Both the position numbers and the translations under genes were made by a program. Positions 8,393 to 15,822 of a DNA stretch of 24,387 nucleotides are shown piece by piece. The number at the start of each line of letters is the position of its first letter. Position 1 is the first letter of the stretch. The DNA is taken from the NCBI GenBank assembly GCA_016649585.1, contig JAENXH010000001.1:1-24387 (forward strand), in the 5' to 3' direction. The notes under the pieces were generated by a model. It was not told where the DNA came from, searched no databases, and saw only the letters and a list, made by a program, of their open reading frames with translations. The stretch comes from Methanosarcinales archaeon. Lineage in GTDB: Archaea > Halobacteriota > Syntropharchaeia > Alkanophagales > Methanospirareceae.

Positions 8393-8959
8393 GTGAACCT
8401 CAGATTAGGAATAACGGGGAAGCCGAGAATAGGGAAGTCAACGATTATAAAGGAAGTGATAAGGCGATTGAAAGCGGAAGGCATAGCTGTGGGTGGTATG
8501 CTCACGTCCGACATCCATGAAGGAGGGCGAAGAGTTGGATTCTCTATAGAGAACATAAGCACCGGAGAGAAGGGTATTTTGGCTCACGTGCAGCTCCACC
8601 AGAGCGGCCCAAAAGTGGGAGAATATACCGTCAATCTAACGGATTTGGATGCCATAGGTGCGCACTCGATAAATAATGCGCTCACACGTTCCGAACCACG
8701 TATAATCATCATAGATGAAATCGGACCGATGGAGTTGAAGTCCCGACGATTCATAGAAGCGGTAGAAAAAGCAATGAATAGTGATAAGCAGCTAATTGTC
8801 TCAGTTCATCAGCGGTCAGCACACGAGTTGGTACGGCACATAAAGAGCACGTTCGAGATACTGGAAGTTGTAGAAGAGAACAGAGATGAACTGGCTACGG
8901 TTATAATGGATAAACGGAGTAGAATGCATATCAAATTAGACACATCGCACCAAAAATGA
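8393..8959 (+). CDS. Nucleoside-triphosphatase, THEP1/NTPase_1 family
   Basis: This 188-residue P-loop protein has Walker A (GKPRIGKST, residues 9-17) and Walker B (IIIIDEIGPMEL). The continuous GGMLTSDIHEGGRRVGF segment is typical of the THEP1 family of small archaeal and eukaryotic nucleoside triphosphatases, related to cancer-associated NTPase. Members hydrolyse ATP/GTP in vitro, but their physiological role is unclear. I choose GTG 8393 rather than ATG 8375 because the upstream ATG overlaps a strong ribosome site (GGAGGAGGGT, 8377-8386), which is well spaced for GTG. It ends convergently with the nitrilase gene. Confidence 0.88.
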   Translation: MNLRLGITGKPRIGKSTIIKEVIRRLKAEGIAVGGMLTSDIHEGGRRVGFSIENISTGEKGILAHVQLHQSGPKVGEYTVNLTDLDAIGAHSINNALTRSEPRIIIIDEIGPMELKSRRFIEAVEKAMNSDKQLIVSVHQRSAHELVRHIKSTFEILEVVEENRDELATVIMDKRSRMHIKLDTSHQK

Positions 8960-9012
8960 TGCTAATCTCTAAATCCAACATTTAAACAAACCATTCATTA
9001 GATAAAAATTAT

Positions 9013-9022
9013 CCGTTAACGG
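9013..9022. terminator. Short palindrome between convergent genes
   Basis: A perfect 10-base palindrome CCGTTAACGG lies between the NTPase gene (plus) and the nitrilase gene (minus), flanked by A-rich sequence on the left and TTTT on the right. Its place between two converging genes fits a bidirectional terminator, but it is short and could be chance. Confidence 0.3.
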
Positions 9023-9041
9023 TTTTACTTTGAAAATTATC

Positions 9042-9827
9042 TTATTCTCTTACCTCTTTAAAGCGTTCCAAAAATTTGTCATATACCACGATCTCAAATT
9101 CACTGAATGTGGGCTCACTCCCCCGCTCTCTTACGATCTCTTCCAAATCGAGATCAACGGAGGCAATCTCCTCCTCGTTTTTACACGCATAGATGGTTTC
9201 TCCGCGTGGTGAAACGACCATACTTCTCCCGATATATCGCTCGTTGCCAATCTCTCCACATCTATTGACGCCAACTACAAAGAGTTGATTATCAATAGCC
9301 CGCGCTTTCAGTCTCGCTTCCCACAAGTAATCAGCCTCTTCTGGCGCGCTTGATGGAACAAATATGAGCGAGGCACCTTTAAGTGCGATTATCCGTGTAA
9401 GTTCTGGAAACGCAATTTCAAAACATATCAGTACTCCAAAAGTGGTATCATCGAATTCAAATACCGGGAACTCCTTGCCTGATTGAATAAATGGCTTTTC
9501 CATCGGATGTATAACCACTCTTCTATAGGTGCCGATTACGTCGCCGTTGTGAATCACATAGACTGTGTTATAGAATCTGTTCCGCATAACTGGGTGCCAT
9601 TCGATTAACGGGAGTATAACCGTTTTCCCAGTCTTTTTTACTGTTTCTATAATCCTCTCTGTTTCATCACTCACCTTATTTAAATACTGCAAGGTTTCGA
9701 CACCGCTTCTTCCAAGTGCAAAACACTCAGGAAAGCAGGTTATCCCTCCTCCCACATCGTTTAATATTTCTGTAAGCCGTTCTATCTCCGTAGGATCATA
9801 GTTTGTCTGCACGATGTTTATTCTCAT
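9042..9827 (-). CDS. Carbon-nitrogen hydrolase (nitrilase superfamily), catalytic Lys replaced by Arg
   Basis: This protein of about 261 residues has the nitrilase-superfamily fold. The catalytic Glu is E34 (CFPECFALG) and the nucleophilic Cys is C135 (FGVLICFEIAFPE). The position of the catalytic Lys in the usual YRK motif is Arg here (GTYRRVVIH, R103), an atypical substitution. The superfamily cleaves amides, carbamoyl groups or nitriles; the substrate here is unknown. I choose ATG 9827 because GAGGGG lies 5-6 bases upstream; the TTG at 9839 would precede this site. The gene follows a broken response regulator gene, whose stop codon lies next to the ribosome site, suggesting former co-transcription. 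Confidence 0.87.
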   Translation of the reverse strand: MRINIVQTNYDPTEIERLTEILNDVGGGITCFPECFALGRSGVETLQYLNKVSDETERIIETVKKTGKTVILPLIEWHPVMRNRFYNTVYVIHNGDVIGTYRRVVIHPMEKPFIQSGKEFPVFEFDDTTFGVLICFEIAFPELTRIIALKGASLIFVPSSAPEEADYLWEARLKARAIDNQLFVVGVNRCGEIGNERYIGRSMVVSPRGETIYACKNEEEIASVDLDLEEIVRERGSEPTFSEFEIVVYDKFLERFKEVRE

Positions 9828-9835
9828 TTTTCCCC

Positions 9836-10043
9836 TCAAAAATTATGCTTATAAAGAGCTATTTCGACGGTGGTGCGTAATTCCCTTTCTTCTAACGGTT
9901 GTAGAAGATAGCCAAAGGGCTCGGTTACTTTTGCTCGCTCTACCGTTTGATCATCCACATAAGTAGTAAGATAGACAATGGGATTATATATCCCCGGCGA
10001 CAACGACCTCATCTTCCACTATCAATATCTTCTCTTTCGCCAT
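9836..10043 (-). pseudogene. Decayed response-regulator receiver gene with internal deletion
   Basis: On the minus strand, ATG 10043 opens a frame reading MAKEKILIVEDEVVVAGDI and stopping at 9984-9986. This is the start of a receiver (CheY-like) domain with its acidic pair (ED). From 9982, in another frame, the sequence reads PIVYLTTYVDDQTVERAK, then EPFGYLLQPLEERELRTTVE and IALYKHNF, stopping at 9836. That is the last third of the same domain. About 60 middle residues, including the phospho-acceptor Asp, are missing, and the conserved late Lys is Gln. An internal deletion with frame change is the simplest reading. The fragment lies directly upstream of the nitrilase gene. Confidence 0.85.
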
Positions 10044-10094
10044 ATTTTTATATCCGTTCGTATATCACGTTTGTTTTCTGAACCAAGCAAGGCA

Positions 10095-11675
10095 TTAATT
10101 TACCTTTGTTATCTCATGCATATATGCCCGCATCTCCGGTGTTCCATAATCATCATCCAGGTATCGGTAGTTCGAGCCCTTATCTACAAGCACAACCTCT
10201 TTAACCGTTTCCCCCTCAAAGTAGTCCTCTGCAACCTTTTTTACCAGACTATGCACACCCGAGCCTGACTGCGCCATATCCTTCGCTCGATACGCCGTGT
10301 AGTGCGGCACACCAAGCATAGCAGCAACATCTCTGTGAACCCATTTCCGGGTTAAATCCTCGCCATCCTTTATCTTAAGTCTCGGCGAAATTCTCATTGC
10401 ACATTGCACAACATTTCTATCTAAATATGGAACCCTTAACTCAACGGAATGGGCCATCGTAACCTTGTCTTCTCTTTCAAGCGTATCGTCATAGGCTAAG
10501 TCAATGTCTTCCCATAACTTGTCGTGAAGTTTCAAGAACCCGTCCTCGCTTACAACATCCTTATACCACCAATAACCTGCGAATAACTCATCCGCTCCCT
10601 GGCCATTGAACACCACTTTCACTCCATCTTCAGATGCCGCCTTTGCTGCAAGGTACATTGGAACCGCGACCTCTACCTGAAGGAGACCGTTTATCTCGAT
10701 GGTTTCGATGATCTCGGGGAGTATTGCCTCCACGGTCCGCTCATCTATATAAATTATGCGTAAATCCAATCCCAAATCATTAGCTACCTTTTCCGCGTTC
10801 TTTGTATCCTCTGAGCCTTCTTTACCCACGCAGTAGCATTTGAGATTCCATCCGAAATCCGATATGATCTTTGCAATCAGTACAGAATCTACACCACCAG
10901 AGAAGATTATCCCAACTTTATCTCTGCCTAAACCACGTAACATCCTCATAATCGCATCAGTTAACGCCTCTTTATACAAGGTCTCAGCTTCATCATGATC
11001 TGTAATATCGATTTGTGGTCGCTCGATTCTCACGCCCTGATGCATAGATATTCCCGCCTTATTTACCCTCAATATCTTTCCGGGTGGTACACTTCCGATT
11101 TTACCTTCAATATCATAAAGCCCCTTCTTCTCAGAGCAAAAATAAACACTCCCTTCCCCTTCTACATAATATACCGGCTTTATACCGACCGGGTCTCTTG
11201 CGATTACGACCTCATCGCCATCGGTAACTGCAAAGGCATACATACCGTTTAACATCTTTACTACCGACTGTATTGTTCTCAGCAAATCGCCATCGTAGAT
11301 CTCCTCTATTAGATGCCAGAGAATCTTGCTATTGTTGTCGCCATCCTCTATTATATGGTCTTTACTCAATAGTCCCCGTAATTCTTGACTGTTGTATATC
11401 TCGCCATTGTGCACCAGCGATAAGGTACCATCAGAAGACCGGAATGGCTGTATCACACCTTCGTCTCCGCTAACAATACTCAATTCCGAATGCCCAAGAC
11501 ATATTCTTGCCTTTTCACTGCTTTCCAAATCGCTTAGCTCTCTACTCCTCCAAATCACACCGTCAATATACAATCCATGCGCATCGGGACCTCTATGCTC
11601 TGTCTTTTGGAGCATATCGGTAACGATACTCGTCGGCTTCTTCTGATAAGAAAAAAAGCCGCATATCGAACACAT
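10095..11675 (-). CDS. asnB: Asparagine synthetase (glutamine-hydrolysing) family
   Basis: This 526-residue class-II amidotransferase has the N-terminal nucleophile Cys2 (MCSICGFF), HRGPDAHG (27-34) and the HNGEIYN loop (89-95) of the glutaminase domain. The synthetase domain follows, with PP-loop SGGVDS (259-264), NGQGADELFAGY, and VELRVPYLD. It transfers glutamine ammonia to an AMP-activated carboxylate, normally aspartate. Because it sits beside an ectoine cassette, amidation of a solute precursor cannot be excluded. The start is ATG 11675. Its promoter region and first 51 codons are duplicated at 15551-15789. It lies directly downstream of the murL-like gene, whose stop codon touches the upstream repeat, so read-through from the ect operon is possible. 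Confidence 0.93.
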   Translation of the reverse strand: MCSICGFFSYQKKPTSIVTDMLQKTEHRGPDAHGLYIDGVIWRSRELSDLESSEKARICLGHSELSIVSGDEGVIQPFRSSDGTLSLVHNGEIYNSQELRGLLSKDHIIEDGDNNSKILWHLIEEIYDGDLLRTIQSVVKMLNGMYAFAVTDGDEVVIARDPVGIKPVYYVEGEGSVYFCSEKKGLYDIEGKIGSVPPGKILRVNKAGISMHQGVRIERPQIDITDHDEAETLYKEALTDAIMRMLRGLGRDKVGIIFSGGVDSVLIAKIISDFGWNLKCYCVGKEGSEDTKNAEKVANDLGLDLRIIYIDERTVEAILPEIIETIEINGLLQVEVAVPMYLAAKAASEDGVKVVFNGQGADELFAGYWWYKDVVSEDGFLKLHDKLWEDIDLAYDDTLEREDKVTMAHSVELRVPYLDRNVVQCAMRISPRLKIKDGEDLTRKWVHRDVAAMLGVPHYTAYRAKDMAQSGSGVHSLVKKVAEDYFEGETVKEVVLVDKGSNYRYLDDDYGTPEMRAYMHEITKVN

Positions 11676-11763
11676 AATTAACTATTCCTTATACACTGCT
11701 AAATAGCTTATTTGAGGATAAATAGGATTTTAACGGATTTTTCTGAAGATTCGGAAGCTTTAA
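11525..11763. repeat. Direct repeat, left copy: asnB promoter plus first 51 codons
   Basis: This 239-base segment matches 15551-15789 at a constant offset of 4026 bases. I count about 28 mismatches (roughly 88% identity) and no insertions or deletions. It covers codons 1-51 of asnB and about 88 bases upstream, and it ends at the stop codon (11760-11762) of the murL-like gene. The two copies enclose the ectoine cassette. Confidence 0.93.
11676..11763 (-). promoter_or_regulatory. Putative asnB promoter region
   Basis: The noncoding part of the left repeat lies just upstream of asnB. On the minus strand it contains a CTATTTATCC element about 45 bases before the ATG, a fair archaeal TATA candidate, and it shares long identical blocks with the region upstream of the ect operon. 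Conservation between the copies suggests that binding sites are kept. The TATA assignment is tentative. Confidence 0.5.
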
Positions 11764-12821
11764 GCGGTTGGCACTACTATTTTATGTAGTACTTTCTTCC
11801 ATAACCTGTCTGGCATGTAGTGATGTTCTTCGTAGACCCTTGAATACTTCTCTTCAATCTCGTTAAAGTATTTCTCAACATCCACCCCCTTTCCCTTTAG
11901 TTGCCTCCCCAGTATCTCTTGCTGAAATAACTGTATAGCTGCTCCCGTTATATTTGAGTTGTAGGCTTTGTAGAAATACAGTTGCACTTCCTCGGGGTGC
12001 CCTACACACTCCCAGGGAATGTAACCCTCTAAACCCAGAAGCTGCCTCCAAATTGGAAGGAGTTTTTCATCCCTGAACAGGTCTTTGCCGAACGCCTTTA
12101 CGGTCTTTTCATGGTTGCCAAACGCCGAGAAACCTGCGAACACATACGCGCATTTCTCACATGAACAACACCAGGGCTTCTCTACGTTACAGGAGTACGT
12201 TGTATAAACCTTGTCGCCTGCCTCCTTAAACAAGGTCCTGAATATCCAGACATCGTGAAACGGTTTGAGCAAACTTACCCTATCTATGCCTTGAAACATC
12301 TTTCCGAACAAATCGGACATTTCTTTCTCTGCATATATGCTCTTTATCCACTGGTGAGTTATTTCTTCACCTGTCGCTTCATCAACGAGGTTGGGCGTGT
12401 CTGCGCTCTTCTCATTGCCTAAGACCTGTAACCCGGTATCATATAGTATCTGTATAGGAATGAAAGACATTGAGCCGAAAAAAACCTCGCCGGCTTCCGT
12501 CCTGAACTTTTGTTTCTTCACCGGACTCTCCTGAATCCGTTCACTGACTTTGAACCGCTTTAACCGTTCCCTCAGCCAGGGATAGTAGTCGTCATATATG
12601 TGGACGACATGCTGGTTTTCACTATTGAATACGTTAGAGGCGGTGGAAAACAAATCCTCCTGGCTTTCCAGTCCACCGTAATAAGTGTGCAGGTATGTTA
12701 TAACGTCATAGCGTACTTCTGCTTCATCAAGCAATAAAGCACAAAGCAGGCTGTCTTTTCCCGCGCCAGAAGTCAACATTACCTTCTCTGACTGAGTAGA
12801 ACCAATCTTCCAGATAGGCAA
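11760..12821 (-). CDS. MurL-like PP-loop protein, C-terminal portion (frameshifted gene)
   Basis: This 353-codon frame holds the catalytic half of a protein related to MurL, the ATP-dependent epimerase that converts the terminal L-Glu of UDP-MurNAc-L-Ala-L-Glu to D-Glu in some bacteria. It shows a PP-loop-like SGAGKDS (18-24), LGNEKSAD (134-141) and the Cys-rich SCNVEKPWCCSCEKCAYVF (Cys 211, 218, 219, 221, 224), all recalled from MurL proteins. The TTG at 12821 is unlikely to be a real start: the frame is open from about 12852, and the upstream frame (to 13204) supplies the N-terminal domain. Together they give about 480 residues, near MurL length. An archaeon without murein would need a different substrate (inference). 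Confidence 0.75.
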   Translation of the reverse strand: MPIWKIGSTQSEKVMLTSGAGKDSLLCALLLDEAEVRYDVITYLHTYYGGLESQEDLFSTASNVFNSENQHVVHIYDDYYPWLRERLKRFKVSERIQESPVKKQKFRTEAGEVFFGSMSFIPIQILYDTGLQVLGNEKSADTPNLVDEATGEEITHQWIKSIYAEKEMSDLFGKMFQGIDRVSLLKPFHDVWIFRTLFKEAGDKVYTTYSCNVEKPWCCSCEKCAYVFAGFSAFGNHEKTVKAFGKDLFRDEKLLPIWRQLLGLEGYIPWECVGHPEEVQLYFYKAYNSNITGAAIQLFQQEILGRQLKGKGVDVEKYFNEIEEKYSRVYEEHHYMPDRLWKKVLHKIVVPTA

Positions 12822-13204
12822 TACATGCTCCGGGCACCAAGTTCTTTTTCTTTATATAGTATCTCTGGACCTTTATAGTCCAACCTCGGGATTTGATATC
12901 GGTGTTCACTCCACTCATGTGGAATAGTGTATTCAAGGAATTTTACTAAGTCCGGGTGAACCCATCCGCAGTATTTTGTAATGTCTAATTGAGCAGGCAG
13001 TACGGCACCGAATCGAAAAAAACCGAACACACCAAGAGAAACGGCAAACGTTTTTAAGGCGTCCTTATCGCGGGTAAGTTTTGGTTCTTTCAGGGAAAGT
13101 GATTTATAGTGAACTTTCAGCGTGTTTAGGTCACCGTCAAGAAGATATTTAAATGTTATCGTATCTTCGCCTATATTAACGTTATCAAATACTACTTTCT
13201 CCAC
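12779..13204 (-). CDS. MurL-like protein, N-terminal portion (frameshifted gene)
   Basis: This 141-codon frame begins at GTG 13204, supported by AAAGGA six bases upstream. It reads as the N-terminal domain of the MurL-like protein, including LDITKYCGWVHPDLVKF and YTIPHEWSEHRYQ. After KEKEL the reading becomes unlike the family and stops at 12779. Reading one base back in the A5 run at 12845-12849 (minus strand AAAGAAAAAG) would pass into WCPEHVLPIWKIG and the PP-loop frame. A one-base deletion, a sequencing error in the homopolymer, or ribosomal -1 slippage could explain it. The gene lies 59 bases downstream of ectC in the same direction. Confidence 0.7.
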   Translation of the reverse strand: MEKVVFDNVNIGEDTITFKYLLDGDLNTLKVHYKSLSLKEPKLTRDKDALKTFAVSLGVFGFFRFGAVLPAQLDITKYCGWVHPDLVKFLEYTIPHEWSEHRYQIPRLDYKGPEILYKEKELGARSMYCLSGRLVLLSQRR

Positions 13205-13263
13205 AAAAAATCCTTTAAATCTGTTCTGTCTTTCGCGTTCATTCTATTTACACACCACGGTAT

Positions 13264-13653
13264 TCATTCTATTAGAGGGTAGGAGCCATCTTCCTGGTGG
13301 ACTTCACTGCCTACAAGGGGTGGGTTGAAGACACACACCAGCCGCATGCGCTTCTTGGCTCTAAGAAGGTGCTTTTCATGCTTGTTGAGTACGTATAAAG
13401 TCCCAGGCGTTATATTGTATACCTTATTATCATCCACGAGTTCAACTTCACCCTCTCCTTCTATACAGTACACCGCTTCAACATGGTTCTTATACCATAT
13501 ATACGTCTCAGTCCCCTCATAGATGATAGTCTCATTGAGTGAGAAGCCAACCCCATCTCTTTTCAACAATAAACGCCTGCTAATCCAGTTGTTGTTTTCG
13601 GCAGTCACCTCCCTCTCGCTGCCCTTAATCTCCTCGATATTACGGACTATCAT
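13264..13653 (-). CDS. ectC: L-ectoine synthase
   Basis: EctC is an iron-dependent cupin that closes N-gamma-acetyl-diaminobutyrate to ectoine. The 129-residue protein has the usual length and carries SRRLLLKRDGVGFSLNET, YKNHVEAVYCIEGEGEVE, PGTLYVLNKHEKHLLRA and CVFNPPLVGSEVH. The residues equivalent to the iron ligands of characterised EctC (Glu57, Tyr85, His93) are E59, Y87 and H95. The ATG (13653) overlaps the ectAB stop in an ATGA, so the two are coupled. No ectD (hydroxylase) or aspartokinase gene lies nearby. Confidence 0.95.
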   Translation of the reverse strand: MIVRNIEEIKGSEREVTAENNNWISRRLLLKRDGVGFSLNETIIYEGTETYIWYKNHVEAVYCIEGEGEVELVDDNKVYNITPGTLYVLNKHEKHLLRAKKRMRLVCVFNPPLVGSEVHQEDGSYPLIE

Positions 13654-15509
13654 AGCACCACATCCCCGGACGTTCTGGTTTGATGTATTAATACCTCCGC
13701 TTTAAGGACCTCTTCCACACACTCCTCGATTATGTCAAGTCCCTCCCTCAACAACTCTTCTTCTATAATCAATGACGGGAGGAATTTCAGGACGTTATCT
13801 TCAGCACCTGCCAGTTCAATAATCACATTCCGGTCGAAAGCAGCCTTCGCAAGGTTCTCGCAGAAGCCTCTGTGTGGTACATCCAGCCCGTATATAAGCC
13901 CGCGACCACGAACGTCCGCCTCCAACTGGGGGTACCGATCTCTAATAGTTTCAAGACGTTTCCTCACTATAGATGACTTCTTGTTAATCTCTCGTGTTAG
14001 TTCATCTGTCTTCCAGTAATTGAATAACTGGGTGGCAGCCACGAAAGCCAGGTTGTTACCCCTGAAAGTACCTGTGTGTTCTCCGGGCTTCCATATATCT
14101 AACTCCGGCTTCATCAATACAAGCGACAGCGGGAGACCACCACCAATGCTCTTTGAGAGTGTAACTATGTCAGGCGTGATACCGGCGTGTTCAAAACTGA
14201 AGAAAGGCCCGGTACGCCCGTTTCCCACCTGAATATCGTCTACAATCAACAGTATGTCGAACTCATGGCAGAGTTCAGATAATTGCCTGAGCCATTCAAT
14301 GCTTGAAACATTCACCCCGCCTTCACCCTGAACCGTCTCCACAATTACTGCTGCTGGGTCGTCCAGACCGCTGCTGCTGTCTTCCAGGAACTTCCGCAAG
14401 TAATCAACGGTGTTGATACTATCGCCAAAGTAGCCGTCATAAGGCATGAAGGCGACGTTGTTTCGGCTGATAAACGACTCGTCACGGTAGAAGTCATTTC
14501 CCGTTATAGAAAGCGACCCCATAGTCAACCCATGAAATGCGTTGGTAAATGCGATGATGTTGGATGTGCCTTTTATCATACGAGCAAGCTTCAATGCGGT
14601 CTCAACAGCGTTTGTACCCGTAGGACCCGGGAACTGTATCTTGTAGTCGAGGTCACGCGGTTCAAGGATGATCGAGTAGAAAGACTCAATGAAACGCCGT
14701 TTACTCGTCGTTGCCTTATCAAGACCGTGAACGATTCCGTCATTTTGTAGGTACTCTATTAAAGCCTCTGTTACCAGGGGGTTGTTGTGTCCGTAGTTTA
14801 AAGTTCCTGCGCCTGCGAAGAAATCTATGTATCGGTTGTTGCTTTCATCATAGATGATTGACCCATGAGCGTGGTCAAAAACGGTGGGAAAAGCGCGTGA
14901 ATACGACCTTACCTCCGACTCCTTCTCCTTGAACACTTTTAAACCCGCGGATCCCTCGTCTGAGACCTCCTCTGGTGCATGTGTAAAGGGTCCTATGCGC
15001 AATAGAATTTCAGGTGGGTGTTCATTGGCTCCGAAGTCTTCCCCTTTTAGAAACTCCTGCTTCTCTATGGTTGTATCCAGGTAGCCGGCAATAGATTTGA
15101 AGAGTGCAAGTGACTTTCTGTTGGGTGGTGTTACACTTGTCTCCAGATATGTCACTTCTTTTAAATATTCCTCGGAAAGCAAGTATTTTACCATCGCCGA
15201 GGCGACTCCTTTTCCTTGCTGATGTCTCGCGACCGCCACCTGCCATATGAACAAGACATCTGATCTCTCTGGAGGTTTGTAGGTTGAGAGGAAAGAGACA
15301 ATTCCCTTATCGTTTTCTCCGATTACACAGGTCTCTCTGAAGTGCTTGCATAAAATCAAGTAACTATACCGCGAATTCAAGTCAAGTGGCGGTGAATGCT
15401 TGACAAGCCGCCATATCGTATCGCCATCTTCTACCGTAGGATGACGAAAGCGGAATCCACCATACGTCCCTACCTCTTCTACTCCACCAGTAGTATTATT
15501 ACCCTTCAT
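13650..15509 (-). CDS. ectAB: Fused diaminobutyrate acetyltransferase / diaminobutyrate aminotransferase (EctA-EctB)
   Basis: This 619-residue fusion performs the first two ectoine steps. Residues 1-175 form a GNAT acetyltransferase like EctA: FRHPTVEDGDTIWRLV, the acetyl-CoA loop VARHQQGKGVASAM (92-106) and TSVTPPNRKSLALF. Residues 190-610 are a class-III PLP aminotransferase like EctB: FFAGAGTLNYGHNNP, FPGPTGTNAVETALK, VDDIQVGNGRTG, and PLP Lys453 in LSKSIGGGLP. In most ectoine clusters these are separate genes. The biochemical order is EctB then EctA; the fusion could channel diaminobutyrate. The linker (176-190) is short. ATG 15509 lies 9 bases after the stop of the AsnB-fragment frame, with no clear ribosome site, so re-initiation is likely. 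Confidence 0.95.
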   Translation of the reverse strand: MKGNNTTGGVEEVGTYGGFRFRHPTVEDGDTIWRLVKHSPPLDLNSRYSYLILCKHFRETCVIGENDKGIVSFLSTYKPPERSDVLFIWQVAVARHQQGKGVASAMVKYLLSEEYLKEVTYLETSVTPPNRKSLALFKSIAGYLDTTIEKQEFLKGEDFGANEHPPEILLRIGPFTHAPEEVSDEGSAGLKVFKEKESEVRSYSRAFPTVFDHAHGSIIYDESNNRYIDFFAGAGTLNYGHNNPLVTEALIEYLQNDGIVHGLDKATTSKRRFIESFYSIILEPRDLDYKIQFPGPTGTNAVETALKLARMIKGTSNIIAFTNAFHGLTMGSLSITGNDFYRDESFISRNNVAFMPYDGYFGDSINTVDYLRKFLEDSSSGLDDPAAVIVETVQGEGGVNVSSIEWLRQLSELCHEFDILLIVDDIQVGNGRTGPFFSFEHAGITPDIVTLSKSIGGGLPLSLVLMKPELDIWKPGEHTGTFRGNNLAFVAATQLFNYWKTDELTREINKKSSIVRKRLETIRDRYPQLEADVRGRGLIYGLDVPHRGFCENLAKAAFDRNVIIELAGAEDNVLKFLPSLIIEEELLREGLDIIEECVEEVLKAEVLIHQTRTSGDVVL

Positions 15510-15518
15510 CGTATCTGC

Positions 15519-15701
15519 TTAGAAATAGTTATTAAATTGGGTTCTATCTTCCAAATCGCTTATCTCTCTACCCCTTTGAATCTCCCCATCTGCATACAAT
15601 CCATGCGCATCGGGACCTCGATGCTCTGTCTTCTGGAGCATATCAGTAACGATACGCGTCGGCTTCTTCTGATAAGAATAAAAGTCGCATATCGAACACA
15701 T
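15519..15701 (-). pseudogene. Truncated duplicate of the AsnB N-terminus, now the leader cistron of the ect operon
   Basis: This 60-codon frame starts MCSICDFYSYQKKPTRIV and follows asnB closely through REISDLE (about 51 codons). It then runs into about nine unrelated residues and stops 9 bases before ectAB. It keeps Cys2 and HRGPDAHG but lacks the rest of the glutaminase and synthetase domains, so it cannot be an enzyme. The open frame is preserved despite about 17 base differences from asnB, which fits either recent origin or use as a translated leader coupled to ectAB. Confidence 0.9.
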
Positions 15702-15789
15702 AACTAACCATTTCTTATACCCCGCTAAATAGGTTATTTGAGGATAAATAGGAGAAAAACGGATTTTTCTGAAGATTCCGAAGCTTTAA
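15551..15789. repeat. Direct repeat, right copy: asnB promoter plus first 51 codons
   Basis: This is the partner of 11525-11763, in the same orientation, offset by exactly 4026 bases with no indels. It ends at GAAGCTTTAA, where similarity stops abruptly on the side of the Lrp-type regulator. At its other end similarity stops inside the AsnB coding sequence, next to the ectAB start. Confidence 0.93.
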
Positions 15790-15822
15790 ATAATGGCGAA
15801 ACTTATAACTTATAGATAACTG
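15702..15822. promoter_or_regulatory. Divergent promoter region of the ect operon and the Lrp-type regulator
   Basis: These 121 bases lie between the AsnB-fragment start (minus) and the regulator start (plus). On minus, CTATTTATCC (15742-15752) lies about 45 bases before the fragment ATG, as in asnB. On plus, CTTTAAATAAT (about 15783-15793) lies 30-40 bases before the regulator ATG and could be its TATA box. Self-regulation and control of ect by the adjacent Lrp protein would be typical but are inferred. Confidence 0.5.
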
